A stretch of 64,000 bases of DNA from Sorghum bicolor (GCF_000003195.3 NC_012878.2:56544629-56608628), one strand, 5' to 3'; numbered from the stretch's first letter, positions 1 through 12,788 are shown. The notes: generated from the letters alone by a model not told the origin. Made by a program: numbers and translations.

Positions 1-33
1 AAGCTGTCCATTCACAGCTCCACTGTTCTTGGC

Positions 34-944
34 ATCTTCTGTGCATGCGAAATGTCACAAGTGCCTGATTGGGTTTAGAAGTTATTTTCAGGTAAAAGTT
101 GCTATCATTTCTTTGTTAATCTTGTTCAGTGGCCCATGAATCTTGACAATGTTTTGTATAAGCTGTGCGCCCCACCAGCATGACATGTCCAGATCAGACT
201 TGTGTTTTCTGACTCACTGCACCTGGTAAACTATCCGCATGTATATCTACTCGAAATGTTTTTTAAAGTATCTATGCACTCTGATTCATTGGGAGCTTCA
301 CAAGTCCGGGGAAAGTGACATCGTTGAAGAACTTTTGGTCCTCCTGCCAGGCAGCAAGAGCAACAAGGCTGGGTGTGGGTGCCACAACTGCAACTGAGTG
401 GTTTGTTCATACGTAACGTAAGTTATGTCGATGGTAGATAATGTAAGCATACAAAATACAATGTTGTAATCAGCTGTGCATTGAATTTTCAGAAGTTGCA
501 GGTAGAGCTATCTTTGTTTAGGACTATTGTCTCGGCGGCTATACTATATTGTATTCGTACGTGCGCTTGAGGCGACGATCCCAAATTCCCGATCCTCGTT
601 GGACGCTGGGTGAATCATCAGATGCTGAATGTGTTGCTACTGATGGTGACATGGGAATGTGACGCCTCCGTTGCCAATAGATAATTTGGCAGGGCGACAG
701 TCCGAGCTCCGGCGTACGATGCCTTCAGCATTAGTGGTGCCATTCAGAGCTGAACCTTTATCAGTGCAAGGCAGAGCAAGACGAGGTTGCTGTTGCTCAG
801 TAGTGAACTGAGGTTAAAACTGCCATTTTTTGCATCTTCTGTGCACACACCGAATGAAGTGCCGACGTTTGTTCAGAAGAAATTTTTTTTAAAAAAAACA
901 GATGTGTCGATCGAGCCTACAAGTTATTTTCAGGTAAAAACTAG
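34..944 (+). repeat. Imperfect direct repeat about 800 bp apart
   Basis: Short blocks recur in the same order. GCATCTTCTGTGCA starts near 34 and again near 832, and AAGTTATTTTCAGGTAAAA occurs near 90 and again near 921. The second copy is expanded by an A/T-rich insert around 880-900. This suggests an old segmental duplication, possibly of an exon-intron border, since CAG|GTAAA is a donor-like motif in both copies. The rest of 398-1849 shows no gene I can support. Confidence 0.4.
239..397 (+). CDS. Possible terminal exon of an unrecognised gene
   Basis: A short reading frame that may be the last exon of a gene starting left of the window. It opens at an ATG at 239 and ends in TGA at 395-397. 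Its final half reads like real protein: acidic, then leucine-rich (EELLVLLPG), then a Cys/His-rich tail ending GCGCHNCN. I do not recognise the family. Only 52 codons are open, no clear splice acceptor was confirmed, and a chance frame is entirely possible. Confidence 0.2.
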   Translation: MYIYSKCFLKYLCTLIHWELHKSGESDIVEELLVLLPGSKSNKAGCGCHNCN

Positions 945-1849
945 TGTAGCTCCGAAAGGGCAACCAGGGGGAAAACAACGAAGCCATACAACTCCGCTGA
1001 GCCACCAACGAAGCCATAGGCACCACCGCCCATTGCCGTCTTGCAAGCCAGCACATGCACATCACTCTTCTCTCTTGTCTCTCGGCAAGGGACCTGAACT
1101 TTTTTTTTTTTTTGACAACAGACCTGAACTTCATGTTGCAACAAAATAAAGAAGACTACGCAGTTGTGGCGCTAGATAGTGTGTCCAGAGTCCAGACTCC
1201 TGTTTCCTGTAGCAATTATCCCATTCCCATTCCCAGCGGAGAAGAGAACCTTCCTGTCGGTCATGGATGGGTTTGCTTTTGCTGACTAGTTAGTTCGGTT
1301 AATATCACCACTCTGGAACCTGTAGACGGTGAACACCGCTGCTGCCATCTCCTGTAACAGGTTTAAGATGGTACCAGGAACTGCTTATGGTCCGGGAGAC
1401 TACCATCAGGCCAGCTTCTACTGTCAAGAACATTGCAAGAACAGGGAAAGCAAACATGGCCTCTTTGGAAAAAGGAAAGAAATATGAACACGTTCAGGTC
1501 ATCAGGCGGCTAAGAATTAGATCAAAGCTTGAGAGGGTCGTCCTCGGCTCTCAATTCCAGGCCTCATATCATACCGCCGCAGACATTTCACAAATCACAA
1601 CTTATCAGCATTATTAAGCCAGTACAAAACTGCAGAATTGTCTATAACTCATTGAGCGAGCAAATTAATGTCATACAAAAACCAGGGTGGATTTGCCCAA
1701 AATCACTACCAGCTCAAGTCACACAATACATGTTCATATTATTAAGTCAACTAGGCCAACAGCAAACCGATTACAGAAGGTTTTGGTATCATCTTCCATA
1801 CTTCCCACTTCTTTCTTAAACTCAACTCTAATTCCAGTTCACTCAGAAA

Positions 1850-4800
1850 CTACACCCGGCGTTGCTTCCGGAGTCGGCATCCATTATGTGGAAGTTGGGT
1901 CACATCATGGATGTACATGATAGGAGATCGATCTCTCACTCTTTCGCCTCGGAAACCTTCTCTGAAGCTCAAGATCACTTTCTTCTTCTTCCTGAAGAAA
2001 GCAGCCCCTTTCACTTTCAAGACAACAGAGGTTAAACCCATCTTCCTGGCGGATCGTCCGACATGCTCTCCGACTGCTTCAGAAGCATACCGAGAGAGTC
2101 GGGATCGCCCTTTCCTGTCCTCCAAACAACCAGCGGAGGCCCCTGTCTTTTTATTTCCATCAGAGTCTGTCACAGTAACAAATGTCTTTTTTTTCTTCAG
2201 TAAGACATGGACAAAATCTCTCTTCTTCTTAGAATATTGTTCATGGTCCTTAGTAAAGTCACGCAAAGAGCTGAAAGGGAAGCCCTCCCTTGAGCTGGAA
2301 AGTTTTTCTCCAGTTGCTGTCCTGGACCTTTATGGCAAGCCAGAATGAAGCGAAAATGAGTAATCAGCAAATAATGGAATAGACAAATATATGTGTAAGT
2401 TGTTCCAATTAAAATTGCATTTGCCTACTTACATCGCCGCACCATTATCTGTGTTGTTGAAGTTGACTTGTGCGTTAGAACGAGTATCTTGACGCACAAA
2501 ATTAAAACGGTTAAAATTCTGACGTGGATCCAAATCTGCAATTCCAGACCCAACAGGTGGGAAAGGCTGGATAAACAAGATTGATTCTGTTAAAATTCTG
2601 ATAAGCAGTGATTGACGCTATGTGATCTCAGTATTCTATGGTTTACAAGGCATAATATCACGGTTCCACATGGAGAATGAAAAACGAGGTAAGAGCATGT
2701 GGCTAAAACAAGCAACACAGAAATATATAAACAGTGGAAACATTTTTTCATTCTTTACAGAATGTAAAGAAAAGAAAAGCTACAGACTTCTAAAATTAAG
2801 AACTCATGTGAAAACATGTTGCATGCTTGCTGATATTATTGTCTCAATTTCAAGCTCCAATGCAACAGCTTTTAGTTACTTTTCATGATACAATCAGGAT
2901 ATTTGTCAGCACTTGTGTAGATTCAGAGATGAGAAACCGACAACTATATGAAATACTATGCAAAGGATTGAACATTAATCAAAACCATCAACAACAGCTG
3001 TAGCATCAGGGAAATTGACAACAAGTGGCAGACAGTTTATGTTGTTGCAAATAGAATGGAACCAAATTGTTTTTCATAAAAAAATACGCCAAAGAGAAAT
3101 CCCTAACCCATAAAAAAGTCCAAGATTGACAATCTTCACTTTGAAAATTATGAAACTACAACAGTAAAGTGATGCACTCACTCCAGTAGGATATCCTTAA
3201 CACTTTGGACATCTCTGATCTCTCTTCTCTCTTACTTAAAAAGTATGTTGTGTGTCAATGGTCCAACCATTTTGCACTCTGGCACCCCACTTGGTTGAAC
3301 ACCTTCCCACTCGGTCACCCAATTCCCGCTACTTCGCACAGCCTCTGCTCCCCCAAATCCCCCACGGCTTTTCCGCTCCCCCCACCAGCCGCCAAATCCG
3401 CTGCACTTCTTCGCTCCCGCCATCGAATCCCTCAAAGGCTCTTTGGCCTCCTCTCGCCATTGGATTTCAGATTTATCATGTGGAGTTTTTTGAGATACAA
3501 ACATGATAAGAATAACTGTGTTTTTAAGAACTGACCAACCAGAGAAAGGAAATGAAAGGTGATGATTCAGGAAATATTGATCAACCAGAGAAAGAAAATG
3601 AATGATGATTCAGGAGATATTGACTAACCAGAGAAAGTAATGGTTTGTAAGAACTGACCAACCAGAGAAAGTCATGAGGTAGCTATTGTTTTTCGTTCTC
3701 CAATTTTTCATATCAAACAAAAAATGGTGGTGATGTGTCCCTTTCATATATCAAGTTCTTGCCATGCACTGATCAGAGTGGCGCTTGCCATTTTGAATAA
3801 TCTTGAATATTTCTGTGTTCATATTTGGCTTAACTAGGTTACGTCATCTTGCACATTTTTTATGATTAATTTCGTTCCTGGGCTTCACACAAAGATCTTG
3901 GTGCTATCTCAAGTTGTCAAGTGTGATGATTCAGATGCTGATGAACTTGCGGCTGCTTCTTCTAGATTGGATCCTATGAGAAATTTTAATGTGACCTTAC
4001 TGGATCACGGTCATTGTTGACGATGGTCATCTTTGAAACACCAAAGTTATTGTATTAACAGCAGTTTTCTTTGTCTCATAAATATCTTACAACTAAAAGA
4101 GTGTCCCATGACCCTTGTTGTTTAACCGCAGCTATTTAACTATTTCTTCTTGCAGTCATGCAGCTATTTGAGGGTTGCCAAAATTAAATAATTAAATATC
4201 TGTCACAGTTTTTGTTTTGTACAGTATGTAAGACTAACCTGTTTCCTTTGCATTGTCACGGGACGAACCCTCTATGTAGAATATGCTCAGGTAAGTTCTC
4301 TCACCTTTCATGTTTTGATGACATGTGCATTGTCCACTGAAAAAGTTCTATGAAAAGTTTGTCTAGAAATTGCTAAGAGTTCTATGGAAACTAGGTACTT
4401 TCTGACTGAAGCACACACTCGGCTAAAAGTTTGTCTCAGGTAAGCTCTCTTACCTTTAATTAGTAGCGTCTGAAAGTGGCACCTTATTTGGTCAAATGAG
4501 TCATATAGACTCCAAGCTAAACCTTTATGGTTTATGGTTGGTTTGGTGTATGGTATGATGTGGATATTTATCAAGTAGATAATATGCTAATAATACGTCT
4601 TCTGTTAATCACAAAACCAGAGTTGTTATCAATGGTTTTGGGGTAACAATAGGCTAGGCTGCAGTTCTTTGCTATCCGAACGAATGTAAAAGATCATAGA
4701 GTGCAAGAGTACCCTCAAAACATGCTAGAGAATAAAAATAGTATTTGTAAGGTCTTAAAAAAGTCTGATATGATGATATAAACATGATAGAACCCCATTT

Positions 4801-5049
4801 GCCTAGGGATAGATGCAAGGTCTCCTAGATTTATTAACCTAATAGATCGAGAAAGAAATCAATCGAGAGAGTTGGGATGAGATAGACAGATACCCTGCTG
4901 TGTCCGAATGCATCGGAGGCAAAGGAACGTGGGAGGAGCTGCCCATGGAGAAGCCTTCGCGAAAAGGGATCCTCCGCGGCACGGCAGAGGCCCGCCCCAA
5001 GAGAGGCAGCTCGGCGGACGGCAAGGCGCGCCGATGAGAACATGGCCAT
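1850..5049 (-). CDS. RPS11: Mitochondrial small-subunit ribosomal protein S11 (nuclear gene)
   Basis: Encodes the uS11 protein of the mitochondrial ribosome small subunit. Proposed exons on the minus strand are 5049-4894 (52 codons), 2566-2433 and 2321-1850, all with GT/AG borders and phases 0 and 2 that join cleanly, giving 253 residues. Exon 1 (start MAMFSSARLAVRRAAS) is an Arg/Ala/Ser-rich, acid-poor leader typical of mitochondrial presequences. The S11 core begins near residue 135 with FVHVLLKKKKTFVTVTDS, followed by KTGASAGCLEDRKGRS. It ends with the family's signature DVTQLPHNGCRLRKQRRV. Bacterial S11 is about 130 residues, so the first half is plant-specific extension. Intron 1 is long (2.3 kb) and holds repeats and a GC-rich island. 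Exon 3 is certain. Exon 2 is well supported by frame and splice sites. Exon 1 is inferred from its leader character and matching phase. Arabidopsis has a comparable nuclear gene (NFD3). Confidence 0.85.
3205..3534 (+). other. GC-rich exon-like island inside RPS11 intron 1
   Basis: Within the AT-rich first intron of the S11 gene lies a CCC-rich block of about 250 bp. It is open in two plus-strand frames, for example 3252-3506 starting MVQPFCTLAPHL. Base composition is unlike the surrounding intron, which suggests a captured gene fragment or part of a transposon. I do not recognise the peptide and see no evidence that it is expressed. Confidence 0.3.
3526..3680 (+). repeat. Short degenerate tandem repeat
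   Basis: Three to four imperfect copies of a motif of about 50 bp built from CAACCAGAGAAAG and GATGATTCAGGA. It lies in the first intron of the mitochondrial S11 gene, directly after the GC-rich island. Confidence 0.6.
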
Positions 5050-5409
5050 CTTTCTCAATCTCGTGCTTCAGACCCAAGCTGCCCGTTGCCTTGGTGCCGC
5101 CTACACCGGAGCTGGAACTGGGGAGGACGGGAGCCGGATCTTGTCGCTGCCGCGGCTCTTCTGGAACGCCGGAGCCGAGCGCTGGAGCCTCGAAGTAGAA
5201 GACAGCCGGATCCGGAACGGGAACACCAGCAGCGGCAACCGGCAAGGAGCGCAACTGCGCGTCGGCGGCGGCGGCGCGGCGGTGGATTACTCGCGAACTA
5301 GAGGGTGCGTGCGGCTCGGGAGCTCGGCACTTCTCAGTTCCCACAACGCGTGAATGGGCCGTTTGTGTGCACGGCCTCTGAGTGGGCTGCCGGGGTTTGC
5401 AGGCCCGTA

Positions 5410-5658
5410 CTCCCTCAATCGTAATAATCTCAAATCACGAGACGTTTGATTTTTTTAATTTAAATTTGATCATCCGTCTTATTCAAAATATTTATATAAA
5501 AATAGTCAAATTTCAGTTATTTTGAAGAATTTTAATTAATAAATCAAGCCACAACAAAGGAAATAATTTTTTACAAATTTTTGAATAAGACGAGTGGTCA
5601 AACTTGGTGTCAAAAAAGTCAAACATCTTATAATAATTTGAATTTGGGATAGATTGAG
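5410..5658. mobile_element. Stowaway-like MITE, TA target duplication
   Basis: Starts CTCCCTCAATC and ends GATAGATTGAG, each flanked by TA (5408-5409 and 5659-5660). Internal blocks around GTCTTATTC near 5480 recur inverted (GAATAAGAC near 5584), so the element can fold on itself. It lies just upstream of the S11 gene. A related copy lies near 12590-12788. Confidence 0.6.
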
Positions 5659-6275
5659 TAGATTCGTTCGGAGCATCTCGGCAAACGGCTTTCCCATCCA
5701 TAATTTCTTTAGCTACATGAGAAAAAAGCTCTCTGTAACCGTTTGATATCTTAATTTTTAATCTTTTTCAACTTGGCATACCTCCTGCGCAAATATACAC
5801 GTTGGTTCCGTGCTTGGCATCGATCTTTGTCCTCATAGTTAGCGGAGCTCTTTGTTCGCTTAGCGGGACTCTTCGTTTCGTTAGCGGGTTTTTGGAAACA
5901 AAATTTGACAAACAATTGAAGATGAGATCTTTTTCCTCCCTATATTATTTTGGGAGTTGGTAAACAATAAGATTGGGAAACAAATTTTGCCAAACAGTTA
6001 GAGATGCTCTAATATTACACGGCCTGCAAGCTCCAATTTACCTTCCTCAACCGCTGAGTAAGTTTCCTAAAGAAAAGTTAAGTAGTAAGTGTGTTTTACC
6101 TTCCTCAACCAGAAAACTGAATTTTGAAATTTCTTCAACTCTTAAAACCCTCGCTTGAATTTATTAGCACTACTTTTTACTATGAAACAATTGTAATTTT
6201 CTCACAACAAATTAGATCAGCATCAGCGTGAGCAGAAAAATCAGCCAGCCAAATAGGTAAGAAACTGAATTTTTA

Positions 6276-6402
6276 TAGGCAAATTGTGTAATTAGTTTTT
6301 ATTTTTATCTATATTTAATGTTATATGTATATGTCGTAAGATTTGATGTGACGAGAAATCTTAAAAAAATATTTTTTTGAGATGAACTAAAGAAGACCTT
6401 AG
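6276..6402. mobile_element. Half copy of the GGCCTTGTTTAG MITE family
   Basis: Contains the family core (TTAGTTTTTATTTTTATC, then TGATGTGACG) and the terminal block AACTAAAGAAGACCTTA, but only one half of the consensus inferred from other copies in the window. Confidence 0.55.
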
Positions 6403-6680
6403 AGCAACTCCAACAGCTTTGCTATTCTTATTATGAAGGCTTTTTAGAATTTGTATAGCAGACAAATAGGCTCCAACAGATGTGCTACTTGGTTTTGTAA
6501 AATAGAAAGTTTGCTATTCCTTGATTTTCGTTGGCCATATATAACCAACCACTGACACTAGCTATCTGATAGTAAGGCTGTTGTGGACCTCTTCTTTTTT
6601 AAAAAGTTGTCTATTTTACAAAATAGTTAAATATTAGAATTTGACTACTAATTTTAGCCAAGCTCTTGAGGATGCTCTTA
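6403..6680. mobile_element. MITE with AGAGCAACTCC termini
   Basis: Left end AGAGCAACTCCAACAGC; the right end near 6655-6680 reads CCAAGCTCTTGAGGATGCTC, roughly its inverted complement. The body has no coding capacity. It abuts the half MITE on its left, so the two may have inserted in succession. A larger element with similar ends lies at 12862-13303. Confidence 0.4.
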
Positions 6681-7464
6681 GGATGCTACGGAACGTAGGG
6701 GCATGCAGCATGGCGCGTGACGGCGGGAGTGGGACAAGACAATGCAGCGCAGGGATCCCCCGTGAGCTCGTCATCCTCTCTCGGCCCTGCCTCAATTCCA
6801 CCCAAGCCCTCTATCAAAAAAAAAAAAATCCACCCAGGCCCAGGTGCCTCGAAACCGTTATTGGGCCCAATGCAAGATGGAGCCTTTTCCTTCCTTCCAT
6901 TCTGCGTGTCTTTTGGCCCATGTACGAGTTCAGGCTGTCCTTGAACTTGAAGATTAGCGATTGTGCTACGACGACCTCAGCGCCAGGGAAGGTGGATAAA
7001 TTCCAGCCGTCACTAGAGGCTTTGCATAATTTATTTCGATCTCTACATAATTTATACACTCAACAAGACATAATAACTGATAGCTGTAGTCCTACCTTCA
7101 GGCAGATTAAGAAAAGACTCGCATAAATAAAGCAACATAATTTTTGTAGAAAAGAAAACCCCCCAAAGCAAACAACGAGCATTCTACCTATTACAAACAC
7201 CTCTCTGGCATTGCTTGCTACTACACGGTTTTCTGTTGAAACATCCTTTTAGGACCTCGTACAATCGTACTTGTACTTTTGGATGATATTTTTCAACAAA
7301 CAACACAATTATTGGAAGGAACCCACACATTGCACTCCTATATAGTCTCCTAAAATGTAGTTGTAGCTGGACGCTGAACCGCACACACGGGGGCAAGTTG
7401 GGTGGAGCCATTCATTGACCACATGCATGCTCTCGAGTCTCGATGCTAAGGTTTTCATGTGAAT

Positions 7465-7676
7465 TCAGCGCAAAATTATCTGTCATATCGAATCTTTCGT
7501 CACATGCATAAAGCATTAAATATAAGCGAAAATAAAAACTAATTGCATAGTTTAACTGTAAATCGTGAGACGAATCTTTTGATCCTAGTTAGTCTATGAT
7601 TAGACAAATTTTGTCACAAACAAACAAAAGTGCTACAGTAGCGAAATCCAAAATCTTTTCGCATCTAAACAAGACG
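7465..7676. mobile_element. Tourist-like MITE, GGCCTTGTTTAG family
   Basis: Carries the family core in order: TCGAATCTTTCGTCACATG, ACTAATTGCATAGTTT, GAGACGAATCTTTT, AAAGTGCTACAGTAGC, and the end CATCTAAACAAGACG. The left terminus is degraded. The stretches 6690-7460 and 7680-8250 on either side show no supported gene. Confidence 0.7.
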
Positions 7677-8257
7677 TATATACAGTGGCCGAACCCGAAC
7701 AGCTAGCTAGTCTAGCTGCTAGTTGATTGCCACGCGAGCATGCAGATGCAAGCGATGATCTAGCTAGGCCACGCTAAATAAACAAATCGAGCAACTAGGT
7801 AGATCGGGTGTCGCATTGTGACGATGTTCGCCATGCAAGCCGGGAGGCCACGAATTCACGAGGTAGCAAAACGGACAGGATAATGCTCTGGGTCGACCTC
7901 GTCACTTGATTTCTAGTTGCCCCTATTTAATTTTATGGGCAGTGGTATACGTATAACAACAACGTACCTATATATTACTGGATCACTTTCTCATCCAAAA
8001 CACGCCATGTGGTTAAAAAGAATCTAGTAGTGCCACTTGTTGGCTTGAGCTTATTAGCCGAATCATTCAGCAGTGTTTTTCTCTTACAATAAATCAGCCA
8101 ACAATACTTTCTGTCATGACTTATCAGCCAAACAAAGATAACCCTATCACCCCAAAGAAAAATCAAGCTCAGATAGTGAGTCTCAAGAATTGTCTGCTCC
8201 AAGATCCAAGTGCATGCATGCATGATGTTCTACTCTCACCTTATCTGTTATCTCCGA

Positions 8258-8890
8258 CTAATAATAATAATAATAATTGTTATTAATTAAAAAAGAAACA
8301 TGACACATTGGCACAAGTATGTGGTATAGCTGCTCCTGTAAACATGCGCCGCCGACCAGCAATATAGTACATATATAGTTTAGCCAGTACGAACAGCAGC
8401 TAGCTAGCTCTTTTCCTCTCTGGAGGAGAAAGTGACAGGATCGAGGGAGTAGATAATTAAGCAAGGAGGGACACTGTATGGATCACAAGAGACGAAGCAC
8501 GCAGAAACCCAGCGTTCGTCCAAGCAGATTAGCAGAATCAGCAGGCACACAGCGCAACAGCTGCGGCGTCTCGTCCTCTCGCTAGAGGACACGCTAGCTA
8601 GCTGCTTCGGTTGTTGTTGTGGTGGTGGTGGCGGCGGCGGCTTAAACAACGGCCCTGCTGCCCCTGCTCTCGCTTAGCTTTCCCCTGCCAGCCAGCTCTC
8701 TGCGCTGCGCGAGCGGCCTTTGCCCTCTCGCTGTCCCGCAAGGCTCCAAGCCCGCGGAAAGGCGTCGTCTCCGTCGTCGGCGTCGGCGTCGTCGTCGTCG
8801 CGACGCCTCGGCGACCGGGAGCATGCCAACGCAGCGACATGACGGCTGCCTCCACTACGACTGCGAACTGGCCAACGCGGGGGGGGGGAG
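8258..8890. repeat. Cluster of trinucleotide microsatellites
   Basis: Includes (AAT)n near 8258-8277, (TTG/GTG/GCG)n near 8611-8640, (CGTCGG/CGT)n near 8758-8800 and a G-run at 8880-8888. The GC-rich part gives long frames on both strands made of single-residue runs; these are repeat artefacts, not genes. Confidence 0.75.
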
Positions 8891-8899
8891 TAGAGTAGA

Positions 8900-11800
8900 A
8901 TATACTAGGACCTTGCCACTAGCTCGTCCGGATAATAGTTGACCTGCTCCCCCATCCACCTCTTGTTTATTTTATTTTACATCTAATCGTATTCGTGCGC
9001 TGCCTGCTGCTCCTTTTATTCTCAACTGAAGGAGGTCAATGGCGTTGTTAAATAATGGATGGACAGTTCACTCATGCAAAGCGTCAATGGCAGAAAAGAC
9101 TATTGTATAGTTCAAGGGGCCAATCATTTTGGCAGGAGCAGCTTCCAGATAGAGTTTTAAATTCCCCCATCATTTTGCGCTGTTAGTCTTGGACCGTAGT
9201 CAGAGGCTGTCTATGCTATATAGTATGAGGATGCAATTCTCTCTTTTACTACACACAACCACTACTAGATTCTTAAAGAGGAAGTGAAAAACACCATATG
9301 TACAAAATGGTCTGACGTGAAATTCTCCCGGCTTCTGTAGTTACTCTATCAATTTCTTTTTTTAAAAAAATAGAAGAATAAACTACCCATATCTCTTTGT
9401 ACAAACACCCATATATATGTATGCATACCCATTCCTATAGACATACACACATCTTGTCATATCACGTAGGGATACAAGATGGGTTATTCGTGAACCCGCA
9501 TATAGACTTAGTTTTGCGAGTTTGCTATTCGCAAAAATTAAGTCTATTTGCATGTTCATAGATAACCCACCTTGCATCTCTAGGCAAATACCTTTTTTGT
9601 AAAGCTAGAACTAATGGCAATTAAATATTTATACATTCAAATCATCCGTTGTTTGACCAAATTGGTAGTTGTCAGTTTAGTTGTCAAAAATTATCATGCT
9701 AAAATTTGGGTTGGTTAGAAGGTGGACGCACACTTAACATGTCACAGATCAATCAAAAATTGTCATCACACCTTCTACATACAACAAGCGGATTAGATCA
9801 TCTTAGGTAATACCAGCTAGCCCTCAGTTTGGATTTTAGTTTTACCTTGCTAGATTTTACCAACTACTAGCAACTTTTCCCTTCCAAATAGGTTTGTAGG
9901 TGAAAAGGTGGCCTATTAGCTTTTAGCTCTCCTTGTTTGGAGCCATCCTTACTAATTTTAGATTTTTATTAGTGTACAACTACTAGCACCAATGATCTAC
10001 ACAGGCTCTAGTACTATACTCATCTTGATCTATCGTATCCTTATGCACTCGCCCACAATGACATGCTAAGTTAACTTCATTATATTGTACTCCTAATTCA
10101 TTAGCCAGTGTCGTCTGCCACCCCCACCTACGTACAAAAAACAGATTAGATTGTCTTACCCTTAATCTAGAACTCTATGTATCTCCATCTCTATCACATC
10201 GCTTATGCACTCGCTCACAGAGGCACACACTAAGTTAACTTCACAATAAATTAAAATTAGTCACTATCTCTGTATATAACACATTTGTCCTTACTTCATC
10301 AAGGATTTTAATATATATTTCGAAGGCTCAGTTTTTTATAGATGGATCGACACTTATCGTCATCCTTTGAAACCTGTCGATTGGTTTAATTAACTAATAG
10401 GTAATGCGATTAGTCGTCATCCTTGAGACTCCACTTATTGTGGTCTAATCCTAGATATAGTCATCGAAAAGGAGACACTTGTCAGGAAAATATTAGCTTG
10501 AGGATATATGACAGCGACAAACAAAACATGCAAAATGGTTTCAAGTGCAAATATAACACTATAACAGCCAGTGATAAGCTTGTGAGCAACAACTCATAAA
10601 TAAATAAATCTTGCAAACTAAGAAGTAATTTTTATTATCTAAACGCCACCAACTGTGTATGGATGACGCATATCCTTGATGTAGACAGTTTATACATAAG
10701 TATCGGAGTTTAAATTTCCCTGCCCTGTGTATATATTTTTCTATTAATCAGTTTCTCTCTTGCTCTATGAAACTAGCGTTTTCCCTATGGTCGAGTGACT
10801 GATGCCACGTACTAGAATATTTTCACGATGATGTGCGTACTTATGTGTGTGTTTCTACTTGGTAATGCATACTACTAGTCACGTCACGTCATCTCACAGA
10901 AGATCAATGGGAGTATATGTCTATTTGACACGGCTCTGACTTCACCAGTAGTTTCTATAGACAAGCCATACCAAACACTTTTCGAGGAAGATCCATTTTT
11001 CTTGTGAACTGTAGAAAAGCTGGAGCCGTTTTTGGTGAAATGCCAAAGCTACAAAATGTAGCTCCTTCTCAAGTGTTGTGGCTCCTCCGGAGGAACGCTT
11101 GAGGAGGAGCTATGTCAAACATACCCTATATGGTTTTGGGATGAATTATGTAGGTGTGTACATATATCATACGATATATAAATAGTTTTAATCCAATTAA
11201 ATCCAAAGGAGTAACAATATAGTACTACAGCACCACAATTAAATGTGGGGTTAAAGTTGTAATAGATTGGTAGACAATCTTAGGGTCTATTTGGTTCATA
11301 TGTGAACTTTAATCCAAATCTAGAGTGCAAGGTGCTACGAAAAAATGTATGAAAGCATTTCTTCTAAAAAAATAGCTTGTACTTCAAAATGTTTGATTGA
11401 CGTTTTGCTTTTTAGTAGTAGAAACATTTTCCAAAAGCTAAATCAAACCTAGCCTTACACTTATGCGTGCATAAATAAAACAGAGAAAATTTAGAAAATT
11501 TACCTAAATGACATGCTTGATGCCACTTAAAAACTTGAAACTTTGTATAGGTTGTGTTATGATGCGCTTTGTCATAAAAATCGTGGTTGAAAATCTGTTC
11601 TGAAAATAATCATAGAAAATGACAAATTGTGGTGCCTTTGCAAAACTACAATTTGTCATTTTGGTATGATCAATTTTTTAAAGATTTTTTGAATCTAAAC
11701 TTTGTGACAAAGAAAATGATGAGTGTGCTAAGTTTCAAGTTTTAAGAGACGCCAAAGCATCTTATATTTTGCACATATATGAACTTTGAAGTAGTTATGA

Positions 11801-12430
11801 CCTTTTGAGTTTCCAACTTTTGTCTAGCTTTCATATGAGGGGTGCACCAAACTATAGCTTGCTTCAGCTGCTATAGTAATAAGGGCGTGATTGCTTCGAT
11901 GACGAAGAGAGCCTGTGGCTAAGTTGAGACATGGTTGTTGCATGGTTAACTAGATGATTATATACAGGAGTGAGCTAGTTGTTTTGTTACCGGCCGCTCT
12001 CGTTTAGTTCAGACTGCACACTCTCACTCATGGTCTCATGGACAAGCAAAGAGACGCGCCTGCACGAGCCAGGTTCAAGAGAAATGGAAATCATTTGCAT
12101 CACTCATGGTCTCATGGAACCAAATGTCTGGTTTCTGTCCATCGCCATCTAGGCCAGGCTACATGCAGGGGTACTAAACACGTTCTAACTTGCTAAGGGA
12201 AAGTTGCAGCAGCCACAATAACCAGTATATATTGATCAGAGTGGATATACATATCACAACCTTGATGAACACTTTCAAGAGACTGAGTGGACATATCTTG
12301 ATATTTATGAAGTCATTAGGCATAGGAATGGAACGATGGGTCCGTTCGACTGCCCTTTAGTTCAGTGCTACTTGCAGCTGCTGGTGTATGTGGTGTGAGA
12401 GAAAAATACTATATATAGCATGGCACAGTT
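8900..12430. other. Gene-free AT-rich intergenic stretch
   Basis: No coding gene could be supported on either strand. It contains a weak direct repeat (around 10020-10110 and 10190-10268, sharing TATGCACTCGC and TAAGTTAACTTCA) and the imperfect foldback described separately at 11511-11766. Confidence 0.5.
11511..11766. repeat. Imperfect foldback (about 120-bp arms)
   Basis: The core is a perfect hairpin: AAAATGACAAATTGT at 11616-11630 pairs with ACAATTTGTCATTTT at 11648-11662 across a 17-nt loop. Farther out, AACTTGAAACTTTGT near 11532 faces AAGTTTCAAGTTTT near 11730, and TTTGTCATAAA faces TTTGTGACAAAG. The whole 256 bp could form one long interrupted hairpin. It may be a decayed MITE or a small-RNA-generating foldback. 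No target duplication was identified. Confidence 0.55.
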
Positions 12431-12589
12431 AATCAGTGCTGGAATTAGCAGCCGATCCTCTGATGAGCACTATTTTACAATGGTGTGGTTCTGTAGGCAA
12501 AGCAACGACAACAAATCCCCTATATGAGTATCGACTTCGCCTCTGGTCGCATTACATGTGCCTTTCATATCGACGTAGTAGTATATATC

Positions 12590-12788
12590 AATCCACTCCA
12601 CATTATAAGACTTTTTTAACATCAAATTTAACTACTTGTCTTATTCGAAAATTTGTACAAAATATCACTTCTTTTATCAAAAATTACTTAAATTTGACTA
12701 TATTTGTATAATTTTTTGGAATAAAACGACTGCTCAAACTTAGGTAAAAAAGTCAAACATCTTATTATAATTTGGGATGAAGAGAGTA
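12590..12788. mobile_element. Stowaway-like MITE related to 5410-5658
   Basis: Shares the inner blocks CTTATTCGAAAATTTGTACAAA and AAAAAAGTCAAACATCTTAT with the element at 5410-5658 and ends TGAAGAGAGTA. Its left end near TCCACTCCACATTATAAGAC is less clear. Confidence 0.5.

Noticed and set aside
4859..5344. 161-codon minus-strand frame over the mitochondrial S11 leader, and plus-strand frames opposite
   Set aside because: The minus-strand frame differs from the one joining to exon 2, has no family match, and covers what should be promoter and leader.
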